From positions 152,479,266 to 152,543,265 of the forward strand of contig CM061142.1 of NCBI GenBank assembly GCA_030789695.1: a stretch of 64,000 bases of DNA, written 5' to 3'. Below, one piece after another: positions 24,177 through 34,659 of the stretch; the stretch's first letter is position 1, and each line of letters starts with the position of its first letter. Source of the DNA: Scilla litardierei (Eukaryota > Streptophyta > Magnoliopsida > Asparagales > Asparagaceae). Both the position numbers and the translations under genes were made by a program. The notes under the pieces are model-generated. The model did no database searches. It saw nothing but the letters and a program-made list of their open reading frames with translations, and had not been told where the DNA came from.

Positions 24177-25138
24177 TGTTTCAGAGTGTTTTCTCACTAC
24201 AAAGCGTTGACCGTGGAGAACCCGGTCAACGTGGTCGAGGGGCCTGCTTCGGGTCCCTCGGGGGCTTCGAACCGGTGTAGAAGGGGCGAGGGGTAGCCTC
24301 GGCCCTGGTTGAGACGCTCGGCCTCGGACAGGAATGCTCGGCCTCGGCTGGAAGGGGGACGAGGGGTAGCCTCAGTCGCCCGGGTAGATGCACGGCCGAC
24401 GGGTGGCGAAGGTGAGTCTCGGACTCGATTAGGATGCTCGGCCTCGGTAGGACGTGTTCGGCCACGGCAGGCTGACGGTGAGGGGAAGCCTCACTGTCCG
24501 GTTGATCGAGTGGTCGGAGAGGGGCGAGGGGTAGCCTTGACCCGTTGATCTGTTGTCCACCTGCGCAGACGAGAACGATCGTCAGGGGGCCGGACCTTGG
24601 TTCCGGCCAAATCCCCTCCGATGCCTAAGTCAGATAGAGATCTGAGAAAGGAGGCCCGGCGGAGACGGTCCGACTCGTGAGGAGATCATGACGGCGTCTC
24701 TCGGCGCGAGCGGGGGAGGAAGAAGATGAATTGGGGGAACGAGGTCGTTGATGGAGTACCTTAGGTTTTGTTACCTGAGATGCGGTCCCTTTCTTCGTCG
24801 TCTTCCTGGCCCTTTTATAGAGCTCCCGCTTGATTGCCTCCGGCCCACGTCCCACGCCCGCCATTGATCGTGTCCCATCAGTCCCCCCTCGCCGCCGCTC
24901 TCTCCGCCATGCCAGCACCTTCCCATTATCGCCCTTTAGTAGTCGCGCGTCTGGGGGAGTGGTTTTCGCAGGAGTGGGCGAGCGACCAACGGGTTATTGG
25001 GGCCGGGTCGGATCGACATTCGAGAAGGTCCCTTGTAGGGCCTTTGTCGAATGGGCTTTGAGGACGCAGATGGGCCTTTGACCAGTAGTCGGGCTCTTGG
25101 GCTCGTGCTTTGGGGGTCTCGGTCAAATAGGCGTAACA
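24177..25138 (-). repeat. 3' LTR of element B
   Basis: Starts TGTTTCAGAG and ends GCGTAACA on the plus strand. The minus-strand TATAAAAG box is near 24812. The transcribed part (24240-24560) holds repeated CCGAGGCTACCCCTCG-type words that fold as 5-6 bp stems. A block conserved with elements C and D (CTGACTTAGGCATCGGAGGGG on the minus strand) lies at 24570-24635. The adjacent internal ATTGCCCCCATTGG (25139-25152) is the PPT complement. Confidence 0.93.
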
Positions 25139-25755
25139 ATTGCCCCCATTGGTCGGGTTGATCGTCTTCGGCCGGTTCGGCTCGGCCGATGTGACCTCTG
25201 CCGATTTTGACGAGCTCGCCAGTCGATGCCGACTCATTTATTAGTCGTCATCATGAGTTGGCCCGTTCGATATTTTTAAGGCGCGGGTGCCGAAGCGCCG
25301 TCGGCCTTCAGATGCTGCCACGTGTAGCGGCAAGCTTATCCATGCCGCTCGCGGAGTCACTTTAAGTTCGAGAAGTCGAAGGGTTCGTGAGCCGCCATTG
25401 GTGGGGTCGATCAGCCTCGGCTCGCTCAGATCACCCGTTGAGTCTCCTGGGGTTCCGAGCGACGCTTCAATCGAGGCGAGGCCATAAATGCAGGTCATGA
25501 TGAGGCGGATCGATTGGACTTCGACTGGCGCCAATTTCGGAACGCCGCCGACTCTTCGAGCCTCACCACGCGTTCTTGTCAGGCGCTTCGAATTCTCACC
25601 TGGCGTATAAGATCCCCAGTTGTGTTGATCTCTACTTCTCCTTTGCTCCTCCCGGTATTCAAAGCCTTCAGCAACTCGGAGTTCCCCGTCGTCTTCGCTT
25701 CTTTGCCTTCTCCAGACTGGTTGAAAATAGGTAATTCCTCTCTTGCTTTCATCTC

Positions 25756-27801
25756 ATGGCTGCTCTTAGGATAGGCGGTTCTGGCCGGAGGACGAGGGGT
25801 CCTCCGGAGTCCAGGCGGGGCGAACCCCGGCTAGGGGAGTCAGGTTCCCCCGCCGGGAGTCGTTCTCTTCAAGATAAGGGGAAGGAGAAGCTTTTTCCAG
25901 ACTACGCCCGTGATGACGTGGCGTCGGCTGCCGTACGGCTTAATGTGCCCCCGGTTGTCCTCCGTACGCCGTCAAGGACCCCTCCTTCGGTGGCCGCGGA
26001 GATCCGGGAGAGATATCTCTGCTTCCCATACGAGGTTCGGGTTCCATTTGTCGACGAGCGGATTTTCCTTCCGAGGAGCAATGAGGTCGGCGTCTACGTC
26101 GAGATGTTCCGCCTGGGTCTTCGCTTCCCGCTCCATCCCTTCTTCATCCAGGTCATGGAACATTTCACAGTGTCCCTGTGTCAGTTCACCCCGTGTTCGA
26201 TCGCGGTACTGACGTGCTTCGTAACGCTCTGCTGTTCCTGTGGTCTGGAGCCGACTCTCCCCCTTCTCTTCCACTTTTACCAGGTCCAGACGGTCGGTCC
26301 GGGGTCATGGCTGCTACTCCGAGCTCGTTCGAGGAGGGAATGCCTGATCGGGTTACCCCGCTGGTCAGGGGATTGGGACTCGGATTATGTTTTCGTGGTC
26401 TTCTTGGGGGAGGCCCAGATTCTAACAAGCTGGGGCAGTTCTGTCCATCCTCGCCCGTCGTTAGTTCTCTCAGACGCCGACCGGGCAGCCGCTGCGCTTC
26501 TGTTGGCTCTTCCTTTGGAGACGAAGTCCATCTGGTCTTTGTTGGATGACCTGCTCCTGAAGGCTGTCTTGTGGTCTCCGGGTAGGTCGCTTTTCCATCC
26601 CCAGATCGCCCTATGACTCATCCTGATTTCGGTCTCCTTTGCAGGGATGGCTGGCCGCGAATTCGTCCGTGACGTTGACGAGCTGATCCGTCGTGGAGCC
26701 GCTCGGAGCCGAGGTAGTACCTCTGGAACGGCGCCTCGGAGGACCATTGAGGAGGAAGTGCGCCGAGCCGAGCCTGCCGTGGGTAAGGTGGCGGCCGCGC
26801 CTCCCGCCTCTTCTTCTGGCGATCCCCTTCCGGGGGGTGAGGATGGTGTGAGGCGGAAGCGTTCCCCTCCGGCGCCTTCGGAGCCCCACGGTGGAAAGAA
26901 GAGGAAGGAGGACGTGGATCCCTCCGGCCCGGCAGGTTCCGCGTTTCCCGTGGCAACCGCCGGGGATCCTTCGATAGCTTTGCCAGCCACCCCCCTCGCA
27001 GCGTCTTCGCCCGTATCACCAGGGGTCGGGGCCTTGTTGGCGAGCGACTTGGCTTCGATTGTCGTCCCTGGGAGTTCGATGTTTGCTGACCGAGCCGTGG
27101 CCCAGCAGGTTGCCGAGGTCTCCGTCCCTCCCCGGGACCGCAGCCTCCTCAAGAAGATCCCGGCCGACAAGATGTCGGATTCCTTGGTCTGGATCCTCCA
27201 ACAGGTTCGGTTATCTTGCTATCCTCTCTTTCTCTTTATCCTCTTCTTAGCCCATGTCTCGTCTTTTCAGGGTTCAGCGCTCGCTGTGGAGTTGCAGTGT
27301 CGAGCCGTCCGCTTGAGGGAGCTGGAGGAGTCCTCCATGAGGGCTCAGGAGCGGGCCGGGGCGGCCGAGGTGGCCATGATGGAGGCCCAGATGGAGTCTC
27401 GGCGCCTCGCCCTCCGTGTGGCTGCGTTGGAGGGACAAGTGGGTGACCTCGAGGGGAAGCTGGGGGATGCTTATCAGTTGGCTGAGGAAGCGGCGGAGTC
27501 GTTCCGTCTGGAGAGGGAGGAGCTTCAAAGGGAACTGTCGGACCGGCGTCAGGTAATGCGGCTTGCGGAGGAGGTGGAGAAGGGCGTCGTCGAGACCCTG
27601 GGGAAGAAGATCTTCGAGGTTCTCAGGGAGGCCTTCGGTAAGTATATAGATATCATCGCCCCTCGGATCGTCGAAGTCGTCCAGTCTTCCTTCCGGGAAT
27701 GTGCGGAGCGTGTCCGGCAAGCCCCTCCGCCAGTCGAGTCCCCTCGCTCCGAGCAGGGCGAGGTGCCCGAGGATGTGTCCTCCCGAGCTCGGGCTCCCTA
27801 A
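25756..27801 (+). CDS. Antisense ORF (putative gypsy-type transposon domain) of element B
   Basis: Predicted three-exon plus-strand gene, opposite to gag: exons 25756-26581, 26645-27204 and 27271-27801, about 638 aa. Both introns are short (63 and 66 bp) with GT..AG ends. Joining them keeps frame, and the second is itself open in frame. The N-terminal half (about residues 80-275) matches the plant putative gypsy type transposon domain (PF04195 type). The middle is Pro/Ser/Arg-rich with basic KKRK. The C-terminal third is a Glu/Arg/Leu-rich coiled coil. A TATA box (TATAAGA) at 25606 fits a dedicated promoter. Such antisense ORFs are known in Tat/Retand elements; their function is unknown. Confidence 0.75.
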
Positions 27802-28189
27802 GCCGTCCCTCCCCGCCTTATCCTCAAATTTTTAAGCATCCGCTTCGCTTTGGGCCAGTCTACTTGAAATGGATCCCTGGCCCCCGCTATCTCCTTCGGC
27901 GTCGTCACCGGCTCCATGGCTCATAATTGCTGGTTGCATGGCTGCTAGCTTGGGCTACCTACTTCGGGTCTTTTGTCAGCCAATTTTGCTCTGTCGGTGT
28001 CGATCTAGCTTCCGTGGGCGAAGAGCTCTGTCATTCGTCTTGAGTAGATTGCTTGTAGGGTGTTTCCTTCGCCTTGATCCCCTGTAAATAAGACGCATTT
28101 TTGTACTCTGGTTAGCTATTATAAACGAAATCGACTTACTTGGACTTCTTGTGTACTTTGCGTTGTCGCCTTGTTCTCGGCTTAGGAAT

Positions 28190-28900
28190 GGACGAAGCTG
28201 GCGTTGGCTGGGGGGATTCTCCCCAGACTTAGGGGCGCAGGAGTCGGTCAGCGAGGGTGAAGCTCCTCGACTTAAGACCGGTCGGAGTCCGTGCCTGCTG
28301 GGGGAATTGCCCCTAGACTTTTGAGCGCTGGAGTCAGTCGGCGAGGGCAAAGCTCCTCGGCTTAGGACCGGTCGGCGTTCGTGCCTGCTGGGGGAATCGC
28401 CCCCAGACTTATGAGCTCTGGACTCGGTCGGCGAGGGCAAAGCTCCTCGGCTTAGGACCGGTCGGCGCCCGTGCCTGCTGGGGGAATCGCCCCCAGACTT
28501 ATGGGCACTGGAGTCGGTCGGCGAGGGCAAAGCTCCTCGGCTTAGGACCGGTCGGCGCCCGTGCCTGCTGGGGGAATCGCCCCCAGACTTATGAGCCCTG
28601 GAGTCGGTCGGCGAGGGCAAAGCTCCTCGGCTTAGGACCGGTCGGCGCCCGTGCCTGCTGGGGGAATCGCCCCCAGACTTATGAGTACTGGAGTCGGTCG
28701 GCGAGGGCAAAGCTCCTCGGCTTAGGACCGGTCAGCGTCCGCGTCTGCTGGGGGAATTGCCCCCAGACTTATGAGTGCCGGAGACGGTCGGCGAGGGCAA
28801 AGCTCCTCGGCTTAGGACCGGTCAGCATCCGCGTCTGCTGGGGGAATTGCCCCCAGACTTATGAGTGCTGGAGACGGTCGGCGAGGGCGAAGCTCCTCTT
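28190..28900. repeat. 90-bp minisatellite in element B, about 8 copies
   Basis: The landmark AGCTCCTCGGCTTAGGACCG recurs at 28441, 28531, 28621 and 28711, with flanking copies near 28261, 28351, 28801 and 28891, giving a 90-bp period. Units contain the near palindrome TGGGGGAATCGCCCCCA. Because 90 is a multiple of three, minus-strand frames stay open through it, producing a false 244-codon repeat ORF. It sits where pol should be, between gag and the antisense ORF. Confidence 0.9.
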
Positions 28901-29132
28901 CTTCCTCCAGCGAGGCGGCGGTCCCCAGCCTTTTGCGTTATTGGTGACATGTCAACTCCGTCGGGATTTTAAATAGAGACAATAAAAAGAATGCGTTTGT
29001 ACTCTCATGAGTCCTGTCGGACCGGTACATTTGGAGGAAACGGAAAAAAGGAAATGAAGCTAAACAGAGGGATGTAAAACTAGATAACTCCCTCATACTT
29101 AGGCTGCCACCGGGGGGAGGGACGTCGCCTGC

Positions 29133-30767
29133 TCACTCTATGATGCGGAGGGGGCCTTGGATGGTGTTGATCTTCTTCCCCTTGTCCGGCTGCGTGGAGG
29201 TCCCCTCTCCGGGGGCCGGCTCGTCGGCCTGATTCCTGGCGTGCCCTCGGCTCATCAGCTTCTCAATGTCCTTCTTCAAATGCCAGCAATCTTCCGTGTC
29301 ATGACCATCGTCCTTATGGTACTTACAGTACTTCTCCCGGTTCTTCCCGCCTCTTTTAGCCTTCGGTGGGGGGTGATCAGCTCGCTCTTCCTTCTGTACT
29401 TGGGCGAGAATGGCGTCTGGGGTGGTGTCCCTCGCGCTTTCTCCCCGCTGCCTGTTCCTCTGCCTCTTCTCGGTCCGGTACCCTTCGGGGCTAGCTCGTC
29501 CGCCGTCGCTACGCTTGGTCCCTCGAGCGGCTTTTCCTGCATCCTCGGCCAAGGCCTCCTCGGTCAGCATGAAACGTTCGGCCCTTGCCATGATCCCGGG
29601 GAGGTCCTTCGGGGGGTCGTTGTGTAGGGACTTCTTGAGGCCCCTGTGGCGAAGTCCTTTCTTAAGGGCCGTCTGGACCACCAGGTCGGGTGGGTTGTTC
29701 ACGTTCAGCCTTTCCGCATTGAAGCGGCGCATGAACTGTCGGAGTGGCTCGGCCGGACCTTGCACTATATTGAACAGATGTTCAGCACCAGGTTTGATCA
29801 GTCTCCCTGCCATGAACTGTTTGCAGAACAACTGGGCGAGTTGTTCGAAGCTGTCGATGGAGCGGCCGGGCAGGCTGTGGTACCAGATCCTCGCCGCTCC
29901 CCTGAGAGTAGAATAGAAGCCCCGGCAAAGCAGGTCATCGTCAGCTCCCTGGAAGGCCATGTCCCCCTCGTAGTCCATCACGTGGTGTGCCGGGTCTCCT
30001 ATTCCATCGTACTTTCCCAGCACCGGGATCCGGAATCGGGAGGGGACCCGTGCGTCGGTTATTCTCCGTGACAAGGGGCATCGATCTCCGTGGATGCCTC
30101 CGGGGATGCGGTACTCGCCTGCCTCTGGATCGACCGGGGGTGGAGGTACCACCGGTGCCAACGGGGCTGGCTCCGCAGCCTTCGCCACGCTGGGGGCCGG
30201 GCTGTCCCGACGTTCCCGACTCCTCCTGCGGGAGCTCCTGCTCCGCCGCGATCGGTCTCTCGAGTGGTGTCGTTCGCTTCTCCTGCGGCGGGACGACCGC
30301 GATCGATGAGACGAGGCCGTCCTCGATTCGCCGTCCATCCCTTCGGTCTCTCTTCGGCTCCTTTCACGATTGGGTGAGGAGGCGCGTGACCTCGCCTGAC
30401 GAGAGCCGGACAGCATGAACCGACGCTCCGTGTTCGGTTTCCGGGTCCCGTGGTCGTCGACCACGACGGACCGCAAGTGTGGGGGACCCCCCGCCCATCG
30501 ATGGCTGTCGTCCAACGTGCCTCCGTTGGGTGGCGCAGGGCCGACGAGCTGCTGCACCGTTGCGACCAACGTCTGGAGGCTCGCGTTGGTCTCCTGAGCC
30601 AGGGCGCGGAGCTGTCCCTGCGTGGCCAGTTCTGAGCCGCCGGTTTCTTTGGTGGAGAGGGTGGGGTGGCCGCTGACGGGCGTGTCCTCGGGATTGCCGT
30701 TTGTTGTGCCATTCCCCTCCTCCGGGATGGGGGGCATGCGCTTCCTTCCATTGCTGGCTCGTGCCAT
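29133..30767 (-). CDS. Gag polyprotein of element B (gag only)
   Basis: Intact 544-aa frame. I chose ATG 30767 because elements C and D start at the matching place after the PBS; an upstream in-frame ATG at 30812 is also possible. Order: variable N-terminus, Arg/Ser-rich stretch, then a Retrotrans_gag domain (KYDGIGDPAHHVMDYE through LKKGLRHRGLKKSLHNDPP), a Lys/Arg-rich region and a zinc-knuckle-like C-terminus (YCKYHKDDGHDTEDC). It would form the virus-like particle. The frame stops just before the minisatellite with no protease attached, so Gag here is not fused to Pol. Confidence 0.88.
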   Translation of the reverse strand: MARASNGRKRMPPIPEEGNGTTNGNPEDTPVSGHPTLSTKETGGSELATQGQLRALAQETNASLQTLVATVQQLVGPAPPNGGTLDDSHRWAGGPPHLRSVVVDDHGTRKPNTERRFMLSGSRQARSRASSPNRERSRRETEGMDGESRTASSHRSRSSRRRRSERHHSRDRSRRSRSSRRRSRERRDSPAPSVAKAAEPAPLAPVVPPPPVDPEAGEYRIPGGIHGDRCPLSRRITDARVPSRFRIPVLGKYDGIGDPAHHVMDYEGDMAFQGADDDLLCRGFYSTLRGAARIWYHSLPGRSIDSFEQLAQLFCKQFMAGRLIKPGAEHLFNIVQGPAEPLRQFMRRFNAERLNVNNPPDLVVQTALKKGLRHRGLKKSLHNDPPKDLPGIMARAERFMLTEEALAEDAGKAARGTKRSDGGRASPEGYRTEKRQRNRQRGESARDTTPDAILAQVQKEERADHPPPKAKRGGKNREKYCKYHKDDGHDTEDCWHLKKDIEKLMSRGHARNQADEPAPGEGTSTQPDKGKKINTIQGPLRIIE

Positions 30768-30805
30768 TGTTGGTGTGGTTTGCTTCTTCGTGGGACGGTT
30801 TCTCA

Positions 30806-30823
30806 TTCCCACAGACGGCGCCA
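30806..30823 (-). other. Primer binding site of element B
   Basis: The minus strand reads TGGCGCCGTCTGTGGGAA, two bases from the LTR. It shares only its first half with the tRNA-Asp PBS of E and G, so a different tRNA is likely; I leave it unnamed. Confidence 0.8.
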
Positions 30824-30825
30824 GA

Positions 30826-31787
30826 TGTTTCAGAGTGTTTTCTCACTACAAAGCGTTGACCGTGGAGAACCCGGTCAACGTGGTCGAGGGGCCAGCTTCG
30901 GGTCCCTCGGGGGCTTCGAACCGGTGTAGAAGGGGCGAGGGGTAGCCTCGGCCCTGGTTGAGACGCTCGGCCTCGGACAGGAATGCTCGGCCTCGGCTGG
31001 AAGGGGGACGAGGGGTAGCCTCAGTCGCCCGGGTAGATGCACGGCCGACGGGTGGCGAAGGTGAGTCTCGGACTCGATTAGGATGCTCGGCCTCGGTAGG
31101 ACGTGTTCGGCCATGGCAGGCTGACGGTGAGGGGAAGCCTCACTGTCCGGTTGATCGAGTGGTCGGAGAGGGGCGAGGGGTAGCCTCGGCCCGTTGATCT
31201 GTTGTCCACCTGCGCAGACGAGAACGATCGTCAGGGGGCCGGACCTTGGTTCCGGCCAAATCCCCTCCGATGCCTAAGTCAGATAGAGATCTGAGAAAGG
31301 AGGCTCGGCGGAGACGGTCCGACTCGTGAGGAGATCGTGACGACGTCTCTCGGCGCGAGCGGGGGAGGAAGGAGATGAATTGGGGGAACGAGGTCGTTGA
31401 TGGAGTACCTTAGGTTTTGTTACCTGAGATGCGGTCCCTTTCTTCGTCGTCTTCCTGGCCCTTTTATAGAGCTCCCGCTTGATTGCCTCCGGCCCACGTC
31501 CCACGCCCGCCATTGATCGTGTCCCATCAGTCCCCCATCGCCGCCGCTCTCTCCGCCATGCCAGCACCTTCCCATTATCGCCCTTTAGTAGTCGCGCGTC
31601 TGGGGGAGTGGTTTTCGCAGGAGTGGGCGAGCGACCAACGGGTTATTGGGGCCGGGTCGGATCGACATTCGAGAAGGTCCCTTGTAGGGCCTTTGTCGAA
31701 TGGGCTTTGAGGACACAGATGGGCCTTTGACCAGTAGTCGGGCTCTTGGGCTCGTGCTTTGCGGGTCTCGGTCAAATAGGCGTAACA
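30826..31787 (-). repeat. 5' LTR of element B
   Basis: The 962-bp partner of 24177-25138 with about 11 substitutions. The minus-strand TATAAAAG box is near 31461. It is followed by TSD GTGCT and satellite DNA. Confidence 0.93.
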
Positions 31788-33253
31788 GTGCTGTTAGCTT
31801 GTTATGTACTCATTGGGTAATACATGTTTGTTTTTAACAGATTCAGTGAAGTTTAGGACCAAGCCATACTTTTTTTGAAACCTAGTCTCAGCTGTTTATA
31901 CAAACGAGGGATACTTTTGAATATGTTGTCTAAACATGGACAAAAAGACGGGAAGAAGAACGGCTGTGATTTAATCTTAAGGAATCAATGATTATGAGGA
32001 GAGTTTGTAAAAATTTTAAATACAAAATCTAAAATTTAGCATGCGTTCTATAATTATTCTTTGTCACCCATTTGTGTGCTGTTAGCATGTTAAGTACTCA
32101 TTCGGTAATACATTTTTGTTTTTAAGACAATTTGTTGAAGGTTAGGACCAAACCATACTTTTTTTGAAACTGAGTCTCAGCTGTTTTTACAAACGAGGGA
32201 TACTTTTGAATATGTTTGCTAAACTAGGACAAAAATACTGGTAGAAAAACGGCTGTGATTTAATCTTAAGGAATCAATGATTATAATGAGAGTTTGTAAA
32301 ATTTTTAAATGAAAACTCTAAAATTTAGCGTGCGTTCTATAGTTATTCTCTGCCATCCATTTGTGTGATGTTAGCGAGTTAAGTACTCATTCGGTAATAC
32401 AAGTTTGTCTTAAACACGATTTGGTGAAGTTTATGACCAACCCATATTTTTTAGAAACTGAGTCTCAGCTGTTTATACAAACGAGGGATACTTTTGAATT
32501 TGTTTGCTAAACTAGGACAAACAGACTGGTAGAAAAATGGCAGTGATTTAATCATAAGGAATCAATGATTATGATGAGAGTTTGTAAAAATTTTAAATGA
32601 AAACTCAAAAATTTAGCACGCGTTCTATAGTTATTCTCTACCATCCATTTGTGTGTTGTTAGCATGTTAAGTACTCATTCAGTAATACATGTTAGTTTTT
32701 AACACGATTCGGTGAAGTTTAGGTCCAAACCATACTTTTTTTGAAACTGAGTCTCAGCTGTTTATACAAACGATGGATACTTTTGAATATGTTTGCTAAA
32801 CTGGGACAAAAAGACTGGTAGAAAAATGTCGGTGATTTAATCTTAAGGAATCTATGATTATGATGAGAGTTTGTAAAAATTTTAAATGAAAACTCTAAAA
32901 TTTAGCATGAGTTCTATAGTTATTCTCTGCCTTCCATTTGTGTCCTGTTAGCATGTTAAGTATTCATTCGATAATACATGTTTGTTTTTAGCATGATTTG
33001 GTGAAGTTTAGGACCAAACCATACTTTTTTTGAAACTGAGTCTCAGCTGTTTATACAAACGAGGGATACTTTTGAATATGTTTGTTAAGCTAGGACAAAA
33101 AGACAGGTAGAAAAACGGCTGTGATTTAAGCTTAAGGAATCAATGATTATGATGAGAGTTTGTATAAATTTTAAATGAAAACTCTAAAATTTAGCATGTG
33201 TTCTATAGTTATTCTCTGGCACACATTTGTGTGCTGTTAGCATGTTAAGTACT
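31788..33253. repeat. Satellite array, segment 3
   Basis: About five 289-bp monomers between B and C. It begins at the point where segment 2 stopped (TSD GTGCT shared). Variants such as GTTAGCTTGTTATGTACTCATT, AATATGTTGTCTAAAC and TTTAAGACAATTT recur in the same order near 56050-56390. Confidence 0.93.
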
Positions 33254-34349
33254 TGTTTCAGAGTGTTTTCTCACTACAGTGTCGTTGACCGTGGACTGCC
33301 CGGTCAACGTGGTCAAGGGGCCGATTAGGGTCCCTTGGGTGTGTCGAGCGCGTGTAGACGCGACGCGAATCGGAGATGTAGTCGACGCAGAGCACGTCAG
33401 CTGGGCCGGGTCTGGATCATCGGCCTCAGGGGGGCTGAGGGGAAGCCTCGGCCCGATGTGAGGTGCTCGGCCTCGGACGGTCGGGCGACGAGGGGTGGCC
33501 TCGGCACCTTGGCTTGACGCGTGACCGATGCGGATCTGAGGGGAAACCTCGGCTCGAATGGGTGCGCTCGGCCTCGGTCGGTCGGACGACGAGGGGTAGC
33601 CTCGGTCGTCTCGCTTGATGCGCGGCCGGCGTGGAGCTGAGGGGAAGCCTCGGCTCGGATGGATGCGCTCGGCCTCGGTCACTCCTGGCGTCGAGGGGTG
33701 GCCTCGATGTCTTGGCTGATGCTTGATGGCGTTCGCCTGGTGTCGAAGGGATGCTTCGGCACTTGGATCTAACATCTTCCTGAACAGATGAGAACACTCG
33801 TCAGGGAGGCCGGACCTTGGTTCCGGCCTAATCCCCTCCTATGCCTAAGTCAGATGACAGTCTGAAAGAGGAGGCTCGGCTGGGACGGTTCGAACCGAGA
33901 GAAGATCGGAACGACGTCCTCCGGCGCGAGCGGGGGGAAGGAGATGAAGTGGGGGAACTAGGTCATTGATGGAGTACCTTAGGTTTTGTTACCTGAGATG
34001 CCGTCCTTTGTTCAGTCGTCCTCCTAGTCCTTTTATAGGCCTCTTGCCATGACTGCCCGTCATCCACGTCCTTCGCCCGCCTCCAATCGCGCCCCCTCGA
34101 TCCGCCCCCCACTCGCCACTCGCCCGCGCCGTTCCAGCACCTCCCCTTAATGGTCATAAAAGGGGCGGCGGATTTCGTGGGGGCGGTTATCCGTGGGTGA
34201 GTCGCACGCTTCCCGAGTCGGGCCGATTTGTCGTTCGGGGGCCCTCTAGGGGGCCTTGTCGGGCGGGCCCGATCTCGCAGATGGGCTTCTGATCGGTAGT
34301 CGGGTTTCTGGGCTCGTGTCTTTCAGGCTTCGGCCAAATAGGCGTAACA
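33254..34349 (-). repeat. 3' LTR of element C
   Basis: 1096 bp, starting TGTTTCAGAG and ending GCGTAACA. The minus-strand TATAAAAG box is near 34030. It contains the R/U5 repeats (GCCTCGG, CGAGGGGT) and the block conserved with B and D near 33805-33860. The PPT complement ATTGCCCCCATCGG follows at 34350. Confidence 0.92.
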
Positions 34350-34659
34350 ATTGCCCCCATCGGTCGGGTCGATCGACATCGGCTGGTTCGGCTCGGCCGA
34401 TGTGACTTCCGCCGATTTCGACAGGCTCGTCAGTCGAAGCTGATTCATTAATTGGGCATCATCATGAGTCGGCCCGTTCGATACCTTCAAGACGAGGGTT
34501 CCGAAGCGCCGTCGGTCCCCTGATGTTGCCACGTGTAACTGCGGGGTTATCCCCACCGTTCGCGGGGTCGTCTTTGGTAGAGAAGCTGTGCGGGTTGTGA
34601 GCCGCCATCCCGTCATCTTCTTCTTCGTGTTGATCTTGATCCTGCCCGAGCTCTGCCCC

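Larger units (their letters stand above)
24177..31787 (-). mobile_element. Tat/Retand-like Ty3/gypsy element B (gag + antisense ORF, no pol)
   Basis: Complete element with 962-bp LTRs (24177-25138 and 30826-31787) and TSD GTGCT (24172-24176 and 31788-31792) in the satellite. From the 5' LTR on the minus strand it has a PBS, gag (30767-29133), a 90-bp minisatellite (28900-28190) and then an antisense plus-strand ORF with introns. Protease, RT, RNase H and integrase are absent, so it is non-autonomous. LTR divergence is about 11 substitutions in 962. The antisense ORF and the 3' tandem repeat are known traits of Retand/Tat elements. Confidence 0.92.

Noticed and set aside
24226..25237. Several 70-100 codon ORFs, repeated near 30875-31730
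   Set aside because: They are shadows within the GC-rich LTR of element B.
27976..28710. 244-codon minus-strand ORF with Ser/His/Arg repeats
   Set aside because: It is the translation of the 90-bp minisatellite, open only because the unit is a multiple of three.
28190..28900. CRISPR-like regular repeat
   Set aside because: Units are contiguous 90-bp tandem copies without unique spacers, inside a plant retrotransposon.
33245..33797. 123-176 codon minus-strand ORFs
   Set aside because: They read through the C LTR hairpin repeats; only the extension into pol at the other LTR is real.
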